64,000 nt of DNA, taken from Pseudarcicella hirudinis (GTDB lineage: Bacteria > Bacteroidota > Bacteroidia > Cytophagales > Spirosomataceae). Position 1 is the first letter of the stretch; each line of letters begins with the position of its first letter. Positions 35,321-43,356 of this stretch are shown here, in pieces. Under the pieces are notes generated by a model that made no database searches, was not told the DNA's origin, and worked only from the letters and a program-made list of their open reading frames with translations. The position numbers and the translations under genes are program-made. The stretch is taken from the NCBI RefSeq assembly GCF_900115665.1, contig NZ_FOXH01000003.1, positions 220,331-284,330 of the forward strand, read 5' to 3'.

Positions 35321-35470
35321 AATTTGAAAATTTGAAAATGCCTTAATTTATGCTCCGGCACTTTATTCTTTGGATATTATTTTCAACCTAAAACCGATAA
35401 CAATGGCAAAAATCAGGAATCCGGGTATTTTCAGAATACTAATATTTAACCAAATGTTACTGAAAAGGTA

Positions 35471-35809
35471 TTACCATTTCAACTTATTCAGAATACCAAC
35501 ATCAATGGTTTGGATATTGCGATAAATCATGACAATGATGGCCAGACCAACAGCTACCTCAGCGGCTGCTACTGCCATAATGAAAAAAACAAAAATTTGT
35601 CCGGATGGGTCAGCTCGATAAGAAGAGAAAGCTGCGAGCAGAAGATTTACAGCATTCAGCATCAATTCAACAGACATGAAGATGATAATGGCATTTCTGC
35701 GGGTAAGGACGCCCACAATACCGATACAAAATAATGCCGAACTGAACAGTACATAAAAGTTCAGGGGAATCAGTTTGATTACGTCAGGTATTTGTTGCAT
35801 TTGTTGCAT
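35471..35809 (-). CDS. nuoK: NADH-quinone oxidoreductase subunit K
   Basis: This 112-residue three-helix membrane subunit of complex I has the two conserved buried Glu residues, in MSVELMLNAVNLL and AAEVAVGLAIIV. It is the first gene of the block. nuoJ and the other subunits (A-I) do not precede it: the upstream neighbour is an exonuclease gene on the same strand across a 247-bp gap. Confidence 0.95.
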   Translation of the reverse strand: MQQMQQIPDVIKLIPLNFYVLFSSALFCIGIVGVLTRRNAIIIFMSVELMLNAVNLLLAAFSSYRADPSGQIFVFFIMAVAAAEVAVGLAIIVMIYRNIQTIDVGILNKLKW

Positions 35810-35894
35810 GGTTTTCTCAGATTTTCAGGCGCAATGGTTAATATTTCAATGTTTTCGCCCGAAACCTGTAAGTTCTTGTTTCTTTCAAACCCCA

Positions 35895-35902
35895 AAAATA
35901 GG
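35895..35902 (-). promoter_or_regulatory. Promoter -7 box of the nuoKLMN block
   Basis: The minus strand reads TATTTTTG about 85 nt before nuoK. Its presence suggests that the detached block has its own promoter rather than being read from a distant nuoA. Confidence 0.5.
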
Positions 35903-36056
35903 AGCTTGTTTGAAATTTGATGTGGTTTTGAAAAAAAATATGGGCAAAATTAAGGAATTCTTAATAAAAATAGTCAAAAGCCGAGATACAAAAATAGAAA
36001 GATAACTTTTTTTAATATCGGTTTAAAATAAGCCTTGTCAAATACTCAGATTGAAT

Positions 36057-36869
36057 TTACTTGTTATTGAAATTTCTTAATTTAATTTCTGTCAGTTTAC
36101 GTTTGGTATCTAAGGGGAAATCACCCTTCATCATCCAGTCGTAATAAGACGGTTCATCTTTGAGTACCTGTGCCACAGGTTTTCCGGCGTGTTTTCCGAA
36201 ATTAATGATTTCTACCCCTTCTTTATTATAAGCCAGTCTTTGTGCAAAGTCCACGATTTTTGAAGATGTTATTTCATGAAGAGCTTCCATGTCATTTTTT
36301 ACAGGCTCGTATTCTTCTCCTTTATCGTTTTTGATAGTAACTCCCTCATAATGCTGTACCTGAGCATTCAGGACTTCCAATGTTGCTAAAGTATCCGCTT
36401 CCGCACCATGTGCTCCTTCAAGGACTTTACCACAATAGAATTTGTAAGCAGCCGTCAGATTACGGGGTTCCATCAGGTGAAATATTCTCTGAGCATCAAT
36501 AAGTCTGCGGTTTTTCATGTCAAATTCCACATCATTTCTCAAAAATTCTTCGACCAGCATAGGGACGTCAAAGCGATTTGAATTGAAACCTGCCAGGTCA
36601 CAACCTTCGATAAATTGCGCTAAAGATTTTGCGATTTGTTTGAAACTTGGTTCATCTTTTACATCTGCATCATAAATTCCATGGATGAGTGAAGATTCCA
36701 ATGGGATAGGAATACCCGGATTTACCCTTCGGGTTTTTACAGAAACAGTACCATCAATATTAGCTTTCGCGATACAAATTTCCACAATACGATCTCTCTG
36801 AACATTGATACCCGTTGTTTCGAGATCAAAAAAAGCCAGAGGTTTTTTGAGTTTGAGCTGATGTTGCAT
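36057..36869 (-). CDS. DnaQ-like 3'-5' exonuclease
   Basis: This 270-residue DEDDh exonuclease has the ExoI motif FFDLETTG, an ExoII region around LAGFNSNRFDVPML and the ExoIII motif HGAEADTLATLEV. A C-terminal ExoX-like domain (FGKHAGKPVAQVLKDEPSYYDWMM) is attached, which makes a stand-alone exonuclease more likely than the DNA polymerase III epsilon subunit. The ATG at 36869 (MQHQLKLKKPL) is preferred to a TTG two codons earlier. Confidence 0.9.
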   Translation of the reverse strand: MQHQLKLKKPLAFFDLETTGINVQRDRIVEICIAKANIDGTVSVKTRRVNPGIPIPLESSLIHGIYDADVKDEPSFKQIAKSLAQFIEGCDLAGFNSNRFDVPMLVEEFLRNDVEFDMKNRRLIDAQRIFHLMEPRNLTAAYKFYCGKVLEGAHGAEADTLATLEVLNAQVQHYEGVTIKNDKGEEYEPVKNDMEALHEITSSKIVDFAQRLAYNKEGVEIINFGKHAGKPVAQVLKDEPSYYDWMMKGDFPLDTKRKLTEIKLRNFNNK

Positions 36870-36938
36870 TGACAAAACTTTGAAAAACCAATTATATCCA
36901 TCAAGGAAAATTCCTTTTCAGATGAGTGCTACCAGATA

Positions 36939-36946
36939 CAAAGGTA
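36939..36946 (-). promoter_or_regulatory. Promoter -7 box of the exonuclease gene
   Basis: The minus strand reads TACCTTTG, a perfect consensus match, about 70 nt before the exonuclease start. Confidence 0.55.
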
Positions 36947-37107
36947 AGTTTTTTCATGTAAGGAAAATTTAGAAAAAATGATTTAACAGGCTTTTTCCGG
37001 AAATTTTGGAAAAAATGATGAATTTTATGATACAATTTACCAGTTGGTAGTTTTCTGACAGCACAAATAATGATTCTTACCGGAATAATCTTTTATTAAT
37101 TTATCAA

Positions 37108-37803
37108 ATGCCCCAATACAAACACATTTTTTTTGACCTTGACCATACCCTTTGGGATCATGATACCAATTGCAGGGAAGCTTTGTCTGAGGTGTATGAA
37201 ATATTTAAATTAGAGACGATCGGTATAGAATCTCTTGCCGCTTTTCAGGAGAATTTTAATGAAATAAACTACAGATTATGGGGGCAGTATGAGAAAGGAG
37301 ATATTTCCCAACATGAGCTGAGACATGACAGATTCAGACTGGTTTTCACGTCATTAGGGGTATCTGACCATGAAATTTGTGACGAACTATCAGATGTGTA
37401 TCTCAGTATCTGCCCTAAAAAGTCAAATTTACTGCCTTTTTCAATAGAAACGCTGAAATACCTTTTCCCTAAGTACCCTTTGCATATTATTACAAACGGA
37501 TTCAATGAAACCCAGGATACCAAAATGATTTCTTCTGAAATCAGGCATTATTTCAGAAACATTGTAACGTCTCAGGAATCAGGATTTAAGAAACCGGATC
37601 CGGAAATGTTCAGATATGCCTGTAAAATTGCTGAAACCAAACCGGAACAATGTCTGATGATAGGGGATAATTTTTATGCAGATGTACTCGGTGCAATGAA
37701 TGTAGGTATGGACGCTGTGTTTTTTAACCCCAATGCTGTTAACGTAATCGAAAAGCCCACATTTGAGATTCAGAATATGAGGGAGTTAAGATATATACTT
37801 TAA
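37108..37803 (+). CDS. YjjG-type HAD nucleotidase
   Basis: This 231-residue HAD-superfamily hydrolase has the nucleophile motif FFDLDHTLWDHD, motif II in IITNGF, Lys in GFKKPDPEMF and motif IV in IGDNFYADVLGA. The pattern resembles YjjG pyrimidine 5'-nucleotidases, which remove noncanonical nucleotides. It converges on the next gene and overlaps it by 4 bp. Confidence 0.9.
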   Translation: MPQYKHIFFDLDHTLWDHDTNCREALSEVYEIFKLETIGIESLAAFQENFNEINYRLWGQYEKGDISQHELRHDRFRLVFTSLGVSDHEICDELSDVYLSICPKKSNLLPFSIETLKYLFPKYPLHIITNGFNETQDTKMISSEIRHYFRNIVTSQESGFKKPDPEMFRYACKIAETKPEQCLMIGDNFYADVLGAMNVGMDAVFFNPNAVNVIEKPTFEIQNMRELRYIL

Positions 37804-38456
37804 AAAATACTCAATTGGTTATTGTCGGTTTTTGTATCAAAAATCTTTTTGTCGCGGATAGATTTCCGGTGACTGTTCAGAAAGTTAACAAATTCATCAA
37901 TTTCCCTGTAAAGCGGGGCGAAATTATAAGAATCCAGCGAATACTTTTCCTGATAAACCGCATCAAAATCAGTAATGATATACTCCAGCGTTTTAATCCC
38001 CCATTTTTGCAGGCCTAAAAGGTAAAGATTCTGGTGATTATTCAGAAAACGATCAGGCTCGTAATAACGGGTACTTTTAAGGTCAAAGGCTTGATTACCT
38101 CCTACAATATCCACCATTCCATATAGAAGAACATCTTTATATCTGGCTTCAACATAAAACTGAGTTTTGTATCTGGTAGGGAGCAGCGCCCTGGTTTGTT
38201 CAATGATTCCTTCGTCAAAGAATTCTTCATTTTCTCCGGTAGTCACAGCCTTTTCAAAGTTAATACCTTTTTGCTGGGCCTCAGTAACGGGTTTCTTAAC
38301 CCGGTTGATTCTGTCAAGCATTTCCTGCAAATCCACAATAATTTCACCTTGTGCATCACGGGTTTCATTTTGATACAAGGAGAAAGAGTTGAGTAAAGTA
38401 GGATAGACGCGGTACATATCTGTTAATAAGAAATCTGAATTTGGGAATTGTTTCAA
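37800..38456 (-). CDS. PD-(D/E)XK nuclease-like protein
   Basis: The 218-residue protein carries the PD-(D/E)XK core seen in RecB/Cas4-like nucleases: an upstream Glu (GINFEKAV), then YGMVDIVGGNQAFDLKST with the Asp and D-x-K dyad. Its function is unknown; it could be a repair or housekeeping nuclease or an inactive relative. There is no helicase, Cas gene or restriction partner nearby. It ends in a 4-bp overlap with the YjjG gene and is followed upstream by a ferredoxin-like gene 23 bp away on the same strand. Confidence 0.75.
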   Translation of the reverse strand: MKQFPNSDFLLTDMYRVYPTLLNSFSLYQNETRDAQGEIIVDLQEMLDRINRVKKPVTEAQQKGINFEKAVTTGENEEFFDEGIIEQTRALLPTRYKTQFYVEARYKDVLLYGMVDIVGGNQAFDLKSTRYYEPDRFLNNHQNLYLLGLQKWGIKTLEYIITDFDAVYQEKYSLDSYNFAPLYREIDEFVNFLNSHRKSIRDKKIFDTKTDNNQLSIF

Positions 38457-38479
38457 TCTGCAATCCCCAAATTTAATAT

Positions 38480-38785
38480 TTAGAAATCTAATTTCAATCT
38501 TTCCACAACAGTATTGTTGACAAGATGGCTTTCTATAATTTCCTCAACGTCAGAAGGTTGAACATTGCCATAGAAAATGCCCTCAGGATATACCACCATG
38601 GCAGGTCCGAACGCACAGACATCAAGGCAGGCTGTTTTCTGAGCTCTTATTTTTACATTCAGGCCTTTTTGTTTCAGGGAATCTCTCATGGTATCAAGCA
38701 AGGCTAATCCATTTGCTTCCCCGCAGCATTTCTTCCCGGCATCTTTTTGATTGGCACAAATAAAAACGTGTTTTTCGTATTTCAT
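38480..38785 (-). CDS. Thioredoxin-like [2Fe-2S] ferredoxin
   Basis: This 101-residue protein has the thioredoxin-fold 2Fe-2S pattern: CANQ near the start, KKCCGE, then TACLDVCAFGPAMVVYPEGIFYG. These cysteines hold one [2Fe-2S] cluster, as in NuoE C-terminal domains and Shethna-type proteins. The electron partner is not indicated by neighbours. Confidence 0.88.
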   Translation of the reverse strand: MKYEKHVFICANQKDAGKKCCGEANGLALLDTMRDSLKQKGLNVKIRAQKTACLDVCAFGPAMVVYPEGIFYGNVQPSDVEEIIESHLVNNTVVERLKLDF

Positions 38786-38854
38786 TGATTTAACTTAAAA
38801 TAGTAAGTGTTTTAATATGTATCTGAATTTTATATACTGAATTTTTCAGGACTT

Positions 38855-39616
38855 TTAATCAATTTCCAGTAATACCGGACAATGATCAGAATGTTTGGCT
38901 TCTGAAAGAATGGCTGATCTTGTAAGCCGGTCTTTCAATGAATTAGCAGCAAGATGGTAGTCAATACGCCAGCCTAAGTTCTTTTGTCTGGCAGCAGCTC
39001 TGAAACTCCACCAGGTATATTGATGAGGTTCTGCATTAAAATGTCTGAAAGTATCAATAAAACCTGTTCCCATAAATCCGTCAATCCACTCTCTTTCTTC
39101 GGGCAGGAAACCTGAGCTGTTCGCATTAGATTTAGGATTATGAATATCTATCGGCTTATGGCAGATATTGTAATCTCCTGAGATAATCAGATTCGGAATG
39201 TTGGTTTTCAGATCATCAATATAACCTTGAAAATCTCCCAGCCATTTCATTTTAAAATCCTGACGAATATCCCCGCTTGAACCTGAAGGCATATATACTG
39301 ACATTAATGAAAAATCTTTAAAATCAGTTCTGAGAACTCTCCCTTCATCGTCATATACACCGATTCCACAGCCATATTCAATATGCAAAGGCTGGTGTTT
39401 CGTCAGAATTGCTACACCGGAATATCCTTTTTTCTGAGCCGGGTACCAGTAAATATGATAACCCATATCTTCGAAAATAGCAGAGTCAATCTGAGATAGG
39501 TCTGCTTTGACCTCCTGAAGACAAATCATATCAGCTTTTGTGGCATCAAGCCATTCTGCAAAACCTTTAGATAGTGCCGAACGAATTCCATTGACGTTGT
39601 AGGTTAAAATCTTCAT
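38855..39616 (-). CDS. xth: Exodeoxyribonuclease III
   Basis: This 253-residue AP endonuclease/3' exonuclease of base-excision repair has the metal Glu in ICLQEVKADLSQ, YSGVAILTK, the SGDYNICHKPIDIHNPK active-site block, GWRIDYHLA and the final catalytic SDHCPVLLEID. Length matches the family. No partner gene is adjacent. Confidence 0.95.
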   Translation of the reverse strand: MKILTYNVNGIRSALSKGFAEWLDATKADMICLQEVKADLSQIDSAIFEDMGYHIYWYPAQKKGYSGVAILTKHQPLHIEYGCGIGVYDDEGRVLRTDFKDFSLMSVYMPSGSSGDIRQDFKMKWLGDFQGYIDDLKTNIPNLIISGDYNICHKPIDIHNPKSNANSSGFLPEEREWIDGFMGTGFIDTFRHFNAEPHQYTWWSFRAAARQKNLGWRIDYHLAANSLKDRLTRSAILSEAKHSDHCPVLLEID

Positions 39617-39704
39617 TTTAAAATGATTTCTGAAAGTTGTTGATTAAACAAGGTTTTATGAATGCAATTTTGAACAAATAATTAGCATTTCAAAAATCCG
39701 TTTT

Positions 39705-40058
39705 TCAAATAAATACTTCTTTTTCAAAATATTCGATGACATGAAGTTTGAGAATTCTTTCCTGGTCAGCGGTATTTACGTAAGGTAATTTCTGAAGCAT
39801 TTTCCAGTGGGGCCAGCCATCCTGATCCAAGCCTTCCAATTCATAAATGCCGCTGTAACTTAAAACTTTACAAATAGCGATATGCATTAAATCCTGTTTC
39901 TGTTCTTTTGTGAAAAACTGATGCCCCTTTCCTAACTCCTGTACACCCACAAGGAAAAGTACCGCATTAAGATCAGATGGACGTTTTTCTAATAAAGTTT
40001 CAATCTTGTTCAGGAGCTCTTCCCACTTTTCCTTTAATCTTTCCGGTTCTAATTCCAT
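39705..40058 (-). CDS. Conserved hypothetical protein, helical
   Basis: The 117-residue soluble protein is rich in Leu, Glu and Lys. I recognise no named domain, but segments such as DLNAVLFLVGVQELGKG and LDQDGWPHWKMLQKLP look like a conserved Bacteroidota family. The start at 40058 has no competing ATG. It lies 61 bp after the AhpD-like gene on the same strand and may share its transcript. Confidence 0.75.
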   Translation of the reverse strand: MELEPERLKEKWEELLNKIETLLEKRPSDLNAVLFLVGVQELGKGHQFFTKEQKQDLMHIAICKVLSYSGIYELEGLDQDGWPHWKMLQKLPYVNTADQERILKLHVIEYFEKEVFI

Positions 40059-40119
40059 ATAAATATAATGCCTTTAATCCTGAAGCTGGCATTTCAGCTG
40101 CCGGATCTCAATTCCGGAC

Positions 40120-40470
40120 TTATTCTTTAGTTGTTGTTAATAATTCCTCCCAATATTCGTAAGCTCTGCGCAAATGCGGAACGACGATAGTGCCTCCAAT
40201 GAGCGTAGCAATAGAAAAAACTTCCTGCATTTCAGCATCACTGACTCCTAATTCGGCACATTTACCTAAGTGATACTTCACGCAATCGTCACAACGGAGT
40301 ACCATTGAGCAGGCTAAACCAATCATTTCTTTGGTTTTTTCCGGTAAGGCTCCTTCTGCGTATGCATTGGTATCTAAATTGAAAATTCTTTTTATAATTT
40401 TATTATCGGCCGACATGATTTTTTCATTCATGCGACTTCTGTAATCGTTAAATTCCTCGACAAGACTCAT
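40120..40470 (-). CDS. AhpD/carboxymuconolactone-decarboxylase-like protein
   Basis: This 116-residue protein has the CMD/AhpD active-site pattern CDDCVKYHLGKCAELG (CxxC-x3-His) on a helical bundle. Such proteins act as peroxide or thiol-linked reductases; the substrate is unknown. A promoter-like box lies upstream at 40503-40510. Confidence 0.88.
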   Translation of the reverse strand: MSLVEEFNDYRSRMNEKIMSADNKIIKRIFNLDTNAYAEGALPEKTKEMIGLACSMVLRCDDCVKYHLGKCAELGVSDAEMQEVFSIATLIGGTIVVPHLRRAYEYWEELLTTTKE

Positions 40471-40502
40471 TTTCTACAGATAGTTTTTAGTTTTGAATGA
40501 TA

Positions 40503-40510
40503 CAAATTTA
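40503..40510 (-). promoter_or_regulatory. Promoter -7 box of the AhpD-like gene
   Basis: The minus strand reads TAAATTTG, matching TAnnTTTG, about 35 nt before the start. Confidence 0.45.
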
Positions 40511-40601
40511 GTACATTCTTAACTATGAATTGAGCAGATTAGTTTGATATGCCTAAACAGGATAAATGATATAAAGAATCTGGTTTACCGGGGTACAGCA
40601 T

Positions 40602-40632
40602 AAAAAAACGTCCGGTGGGTTACATCGGACGT
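40602..40632 (-). terminator. Terminator of the anchored hypothetical gene
   Basis: ACGTCCG (40608-40614) pairs with CGGACGT (40626-40632), extended by a GTG/CAT inner stem. On the minus strand it runs into seven T. Confidence 0.85.
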
Positions 40633-40661
40633 CTCAACTTTATCGGAAAGGGAAAATTCTT

Positions 40662-41198
40662 TTAAAATCTGGCTTTAAATTTTGCTGATTCCAGAAGTGC
40701 CTGTCTGCCTTCATTGTTGTTGGCAATAATAATAAGCTCTCCTTCAATTTCATCCTGAGTTAATTTCGTAATATTTACTCTTCCAACACCATTCTGAACA
40801 CCTTCACGATTAGGAAGTGTAGTCTGGAAGAAATTTCTCGGATCTCTGTAATTGTTTAAATTTTCAATCAGGTTTCCGATATTCGGGATTGGATTAGCGC
40901 CCGGAATAAAATGTGTTCCTGTACTTGAAGCATTATACAATTTAATGTAAACCGTCTCAGAAGAAGTACTGTTTGTTGCAGTTAAAATAATTACAGGTTT
41001 ACCTCTGTCATTAATACGTTGAACATGCACATCTCTTGACAAAATTCTATGACCTGTTGAATCGTCAAAGCTTATTTTGCCGGAAAAGACACCTTTATTT
41101 TCATTCTTATTATTAGCATTTCTGCTATAGCTCATTATGCTTACTACCAAAACGATAAAAAGCGAAAGAAGAATGAGTGGATTACGAGAGATTTTCAT
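40662..41198 (-). CDS. Membrane-anchored hypothetical protein
   Basis: The 178-residue protein has an N-terminal signal anchor (NPLILLSLFIVLVVSIMSY) and a soluble part of about 150 residues facing the periplasm. The soluble part is Asn/Thr-rich and mostly beta-like (GKPVIILTATNSTSSETVYIKLYN). I recognise no family. It is a single-gene unit with a strong terminator and a long AT-rich upstream region. Confidence 0.75.
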   Translation of the reverse strand: MKISRNPLILLSLFIVLVVSIMSYSRNANNKNENKGVFSGKISFDDSTGHRILSRDVHVQRINDRGKPVIILTATNSTSSETVYIKLYNASSTGTHFIPGANPIPNIGNLIENLNNYRDPRNFFQTTLPNREGVQNGVGRVNITKLTQDEIEGELIIIANNNEGRQALLESAKFKARF

Positions 41199-41823
41199 AG
41201 GTTTATTCGTGTGATAGCTAAAATGTTAAAGCATATATATATTTGATGTTGTAAGAATTATTTGACATATATACTATTAACAGTGCTTAGGTATTTGCAT
41301 TTCGCAATTCAGTATTTACTAATTTTATAATATTTATTCTTAGATAGAACGCCTTGATACAAAAATATTAACAATGAATGATTAAATCAATAAATTGTCC
41401 TAACTATTTATATCATAGTTATTAAACGGTCTTTTTGAATCAGGTCACTATAAATATAAACAGAAAAACTATTTAATTTCTAATATTTTTGCCTTAAAAT
41501 GTTCGTTTACAGGTATTTTAATATGTCTTTACCAATACCGGCTGTTCATTCAGATTTTTCATAAACCCGGAGAGTAGTGAACTTGTAAGTTCAAGGAATA
41601 GTTCAATTTCTGTTTTTCAGAATCAGAGTAATACCCCGGTAGTTTAAAAAAAGTTAATTATTGGTATTGAAAACCGAAAACAGCCTAATCCGACGGGCAG
41701 ATTATGCGCCTTCTTACATTTATTCATCAACTGAAAATGACCCCACAGACCTATACTTTGATAAGTTAAATATGATTTCTTAGTATCTTTGAAAACTGTT
41801 AACCTAGAAAATTGTTTTTAGAA
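41199..41823. other. Long AT-rich intergenic region before ispH
   Basis: This 625-bp divergent gap holds no coding frame I can support. Only the ispH promoter at 41757-41791 is recognisable. The left half is very AT-rich; the right half (about 41540-41740) is more balanced, which leaves room for an unrecognised small RNA or decayed gene, but nothing specific is seen. Confidence 0.5.
41757..41791 (+). promoter_or_regulatory. Promoter of ispH
   Basis: A -33 TTTG (41757-41760) and the -7 box TATCTTTG (41784-41791) are 23 nt apart, about 32 nt before the start codon. The spacing is at the upper end of the normal range. Confidence 0.6.
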
Positions 41824-43131
41824 ATGGAGGGTAAGGATAGCTCAACCCAGATTGATAGTCACCGAGTTGATACGGCCACGCCGGAAGCTCGAAAAAAAAT
41901 GAAGAAAATGAAGTCATTCGAAATACCAGAATTTTACAGAAGCCAGATTATCGGAGGAATCAAAGAAGCAAGGAGGTTAAAAGATAAACTCAAGAGGGAT
42001 TTCACTCCGACGCTATTGGATTTTGGTCCTGTCAGATTCTTAGTTTCAAGACATTTCGGTTTTTGCTATGGGGTTGAAAATGCTGTTGAAATAGCTTACA
42101 GAACCATCAATCAAAATCCGGATAAAAGAATCTTTCTGTTGTCTGAAATGATTCATAACCCTGATGTGAATGCCGATCTTCTTAGCCGGGGTGTGAAATT
42201 TATTATGGAGACATCAGGGAAGCAGTTAATCCCCTGGGAAAGTCTTGTTCCGGAAGATATAGTAATCGTTCCTGCATTCGGAACAACACTCGAAGTGCAG
42301 CAGCAATTGTCTAAAATCGGTATTAATGCTTACCAATATGATACTACATGCCCTTTTGTGGAAAAGGTGTGGAACAGAGCTGCTTCGATCGGACAAAAAG
42401 ACTATACAATTGTAGTGCACGGAAAGCCGGCTCATGAAGAAACCCGTGCTACTTTTTCCCATAGTAAACAAAATGCTCCGACTGTTGTGGTAAATGACAT
42501 GAAGGAAACCATAGAACTGGCGAAGTACCTGACTGGCGAAAAGCCAGCGGCGCAATTTTATGAAGAATTTAAGGGACAGTATTCAGAAGGGTTTGAGGTA
42601 AGCCGTGATTTGCAAAGAATAGGTGTGGTAAATCAAACTACTATGCTTGCCTCTGATACTCAGGCAATCGCAGATTATCTGAAGGCAGTAATTATTAAGA
42701 AATATAATATTGAAGGAAGTGATGTAACGGCTTATTTCGCAGATACCCGTGATACACTTTGCTATGCAACCAACGACAATCAGACTGCCACTTATGCATT
42801 GCTGGAGGAATCAGCAGATTTAGTTGTTGTTGCCGGAGGCTATAATTCTTCCAACACTTCTCATCTGGTTGAACTTTGTGAAGAGAAATTGCCGACATAT
42901 TTTATTGAATCAGTAGAAAAAATCCTGGATAAAAACCTGATTAGCCATTATGATTTGCATAGAAAAGTCGAGAAAGTAACTTCCGACTTCCTGCCTGAAA
43001 AAGAACTGACCACAATAATGCTTACCTGCGGAGCTTCTTGTCCGGATGCCGTAATTGAAGCTATTTTGTTGAGATTACTGTCTTTTTTCCCGAATACAAA
43101 AGATATAGATTCAGTAATGGCCACCATTTAA
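41824..43131 (+). CDS. ispH: 4-hydroxy-3-methylbut-2-enyl diphosphate reductase, long form
   Basis: This iron-sulfur enzyme catalyses the last MEP-pathway step, making IPP and DMAPP. The 435-residue protein has the three cluster cysteines, in HFGFCYGVENA, DTTCPFVEKVW and MLTCGASCPDA, plus the EMIHNP and YNSSNTSHL motifs. It is over 100 residues longer than the E. coli type; the extra is an N-terminal stretch of about 70 residues rich in Lys and Glu and insertions in the middle. The ATG at 41824 is preferred to a TTG four codons earlier. Confidence 0.95.
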   Translation: MEGKDSSTQIDSHRVDTATPEARKKMKKMKSFEIPEFYRSQIIGGIKEARRLKDKLKRDFTPTLLDFGPVRFLVSRHFGFCYGVENAVEIAYRTINQNPDKRIFLLSEMIHNPDVNADLLSRGVKFIMETSGKQLIPWESLVPEDIVIVPAFGTTLEVQQQLSKIGINAYQYDTTCPFVEKVWNRAASIGQKDYTIVVHGKPAHEETRATFSHSKQNAPTVVVNDMKETIELAKYLTGEKPAAQFYEEFKGQYSEGFEVSRDLQRIGVVNQTTMLASDTQAIADYLKAVIIKKYNIEGSDVTAYFADTRDTLCYATNDNQTATYALLEESADLVVVAGGYNSSNTSHLVELCEEKLPTYFIESVEKILDKNLISHYDLHRKVEKVTSDFLPEKELTTIMLTCGASCPDAVIEAILLRLLSFFPNTKDIDSVMATI

Positions 43132-43178
43132 TATCAGAGTCTGATTGCCTGGCAGTTCATAGATACTTCTGAAAATAG

Positions 43179-43219
43179 TTCCCTGAACAAAGCCGTTTAG
43201 CGGTTTTTGCTTTAGGGAA
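43179..43219 (+). terminator. Terminator of ispH
   Basis: An inner stem AAAGCCG/CGGTTTT (43189-43195 with 43201-43207) with a T-run is enclosed by an outer TTCCCT/AGGGAA pair. It lies about 50 bp past ispH. Confidence 0.65.
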
Positions 43220-43356
43220 TTATGTTTTTCAGCAGATAATAAATTTGTCCTGCGATAATTAATTGAAAATAACCCTATAGCACCTGAAAAAGGAGACGGG
43301 TTTTATGTTATTTTTGTTCCCCCTAACTTAAAAATGCTTAATTGTTTAAACTGCTG

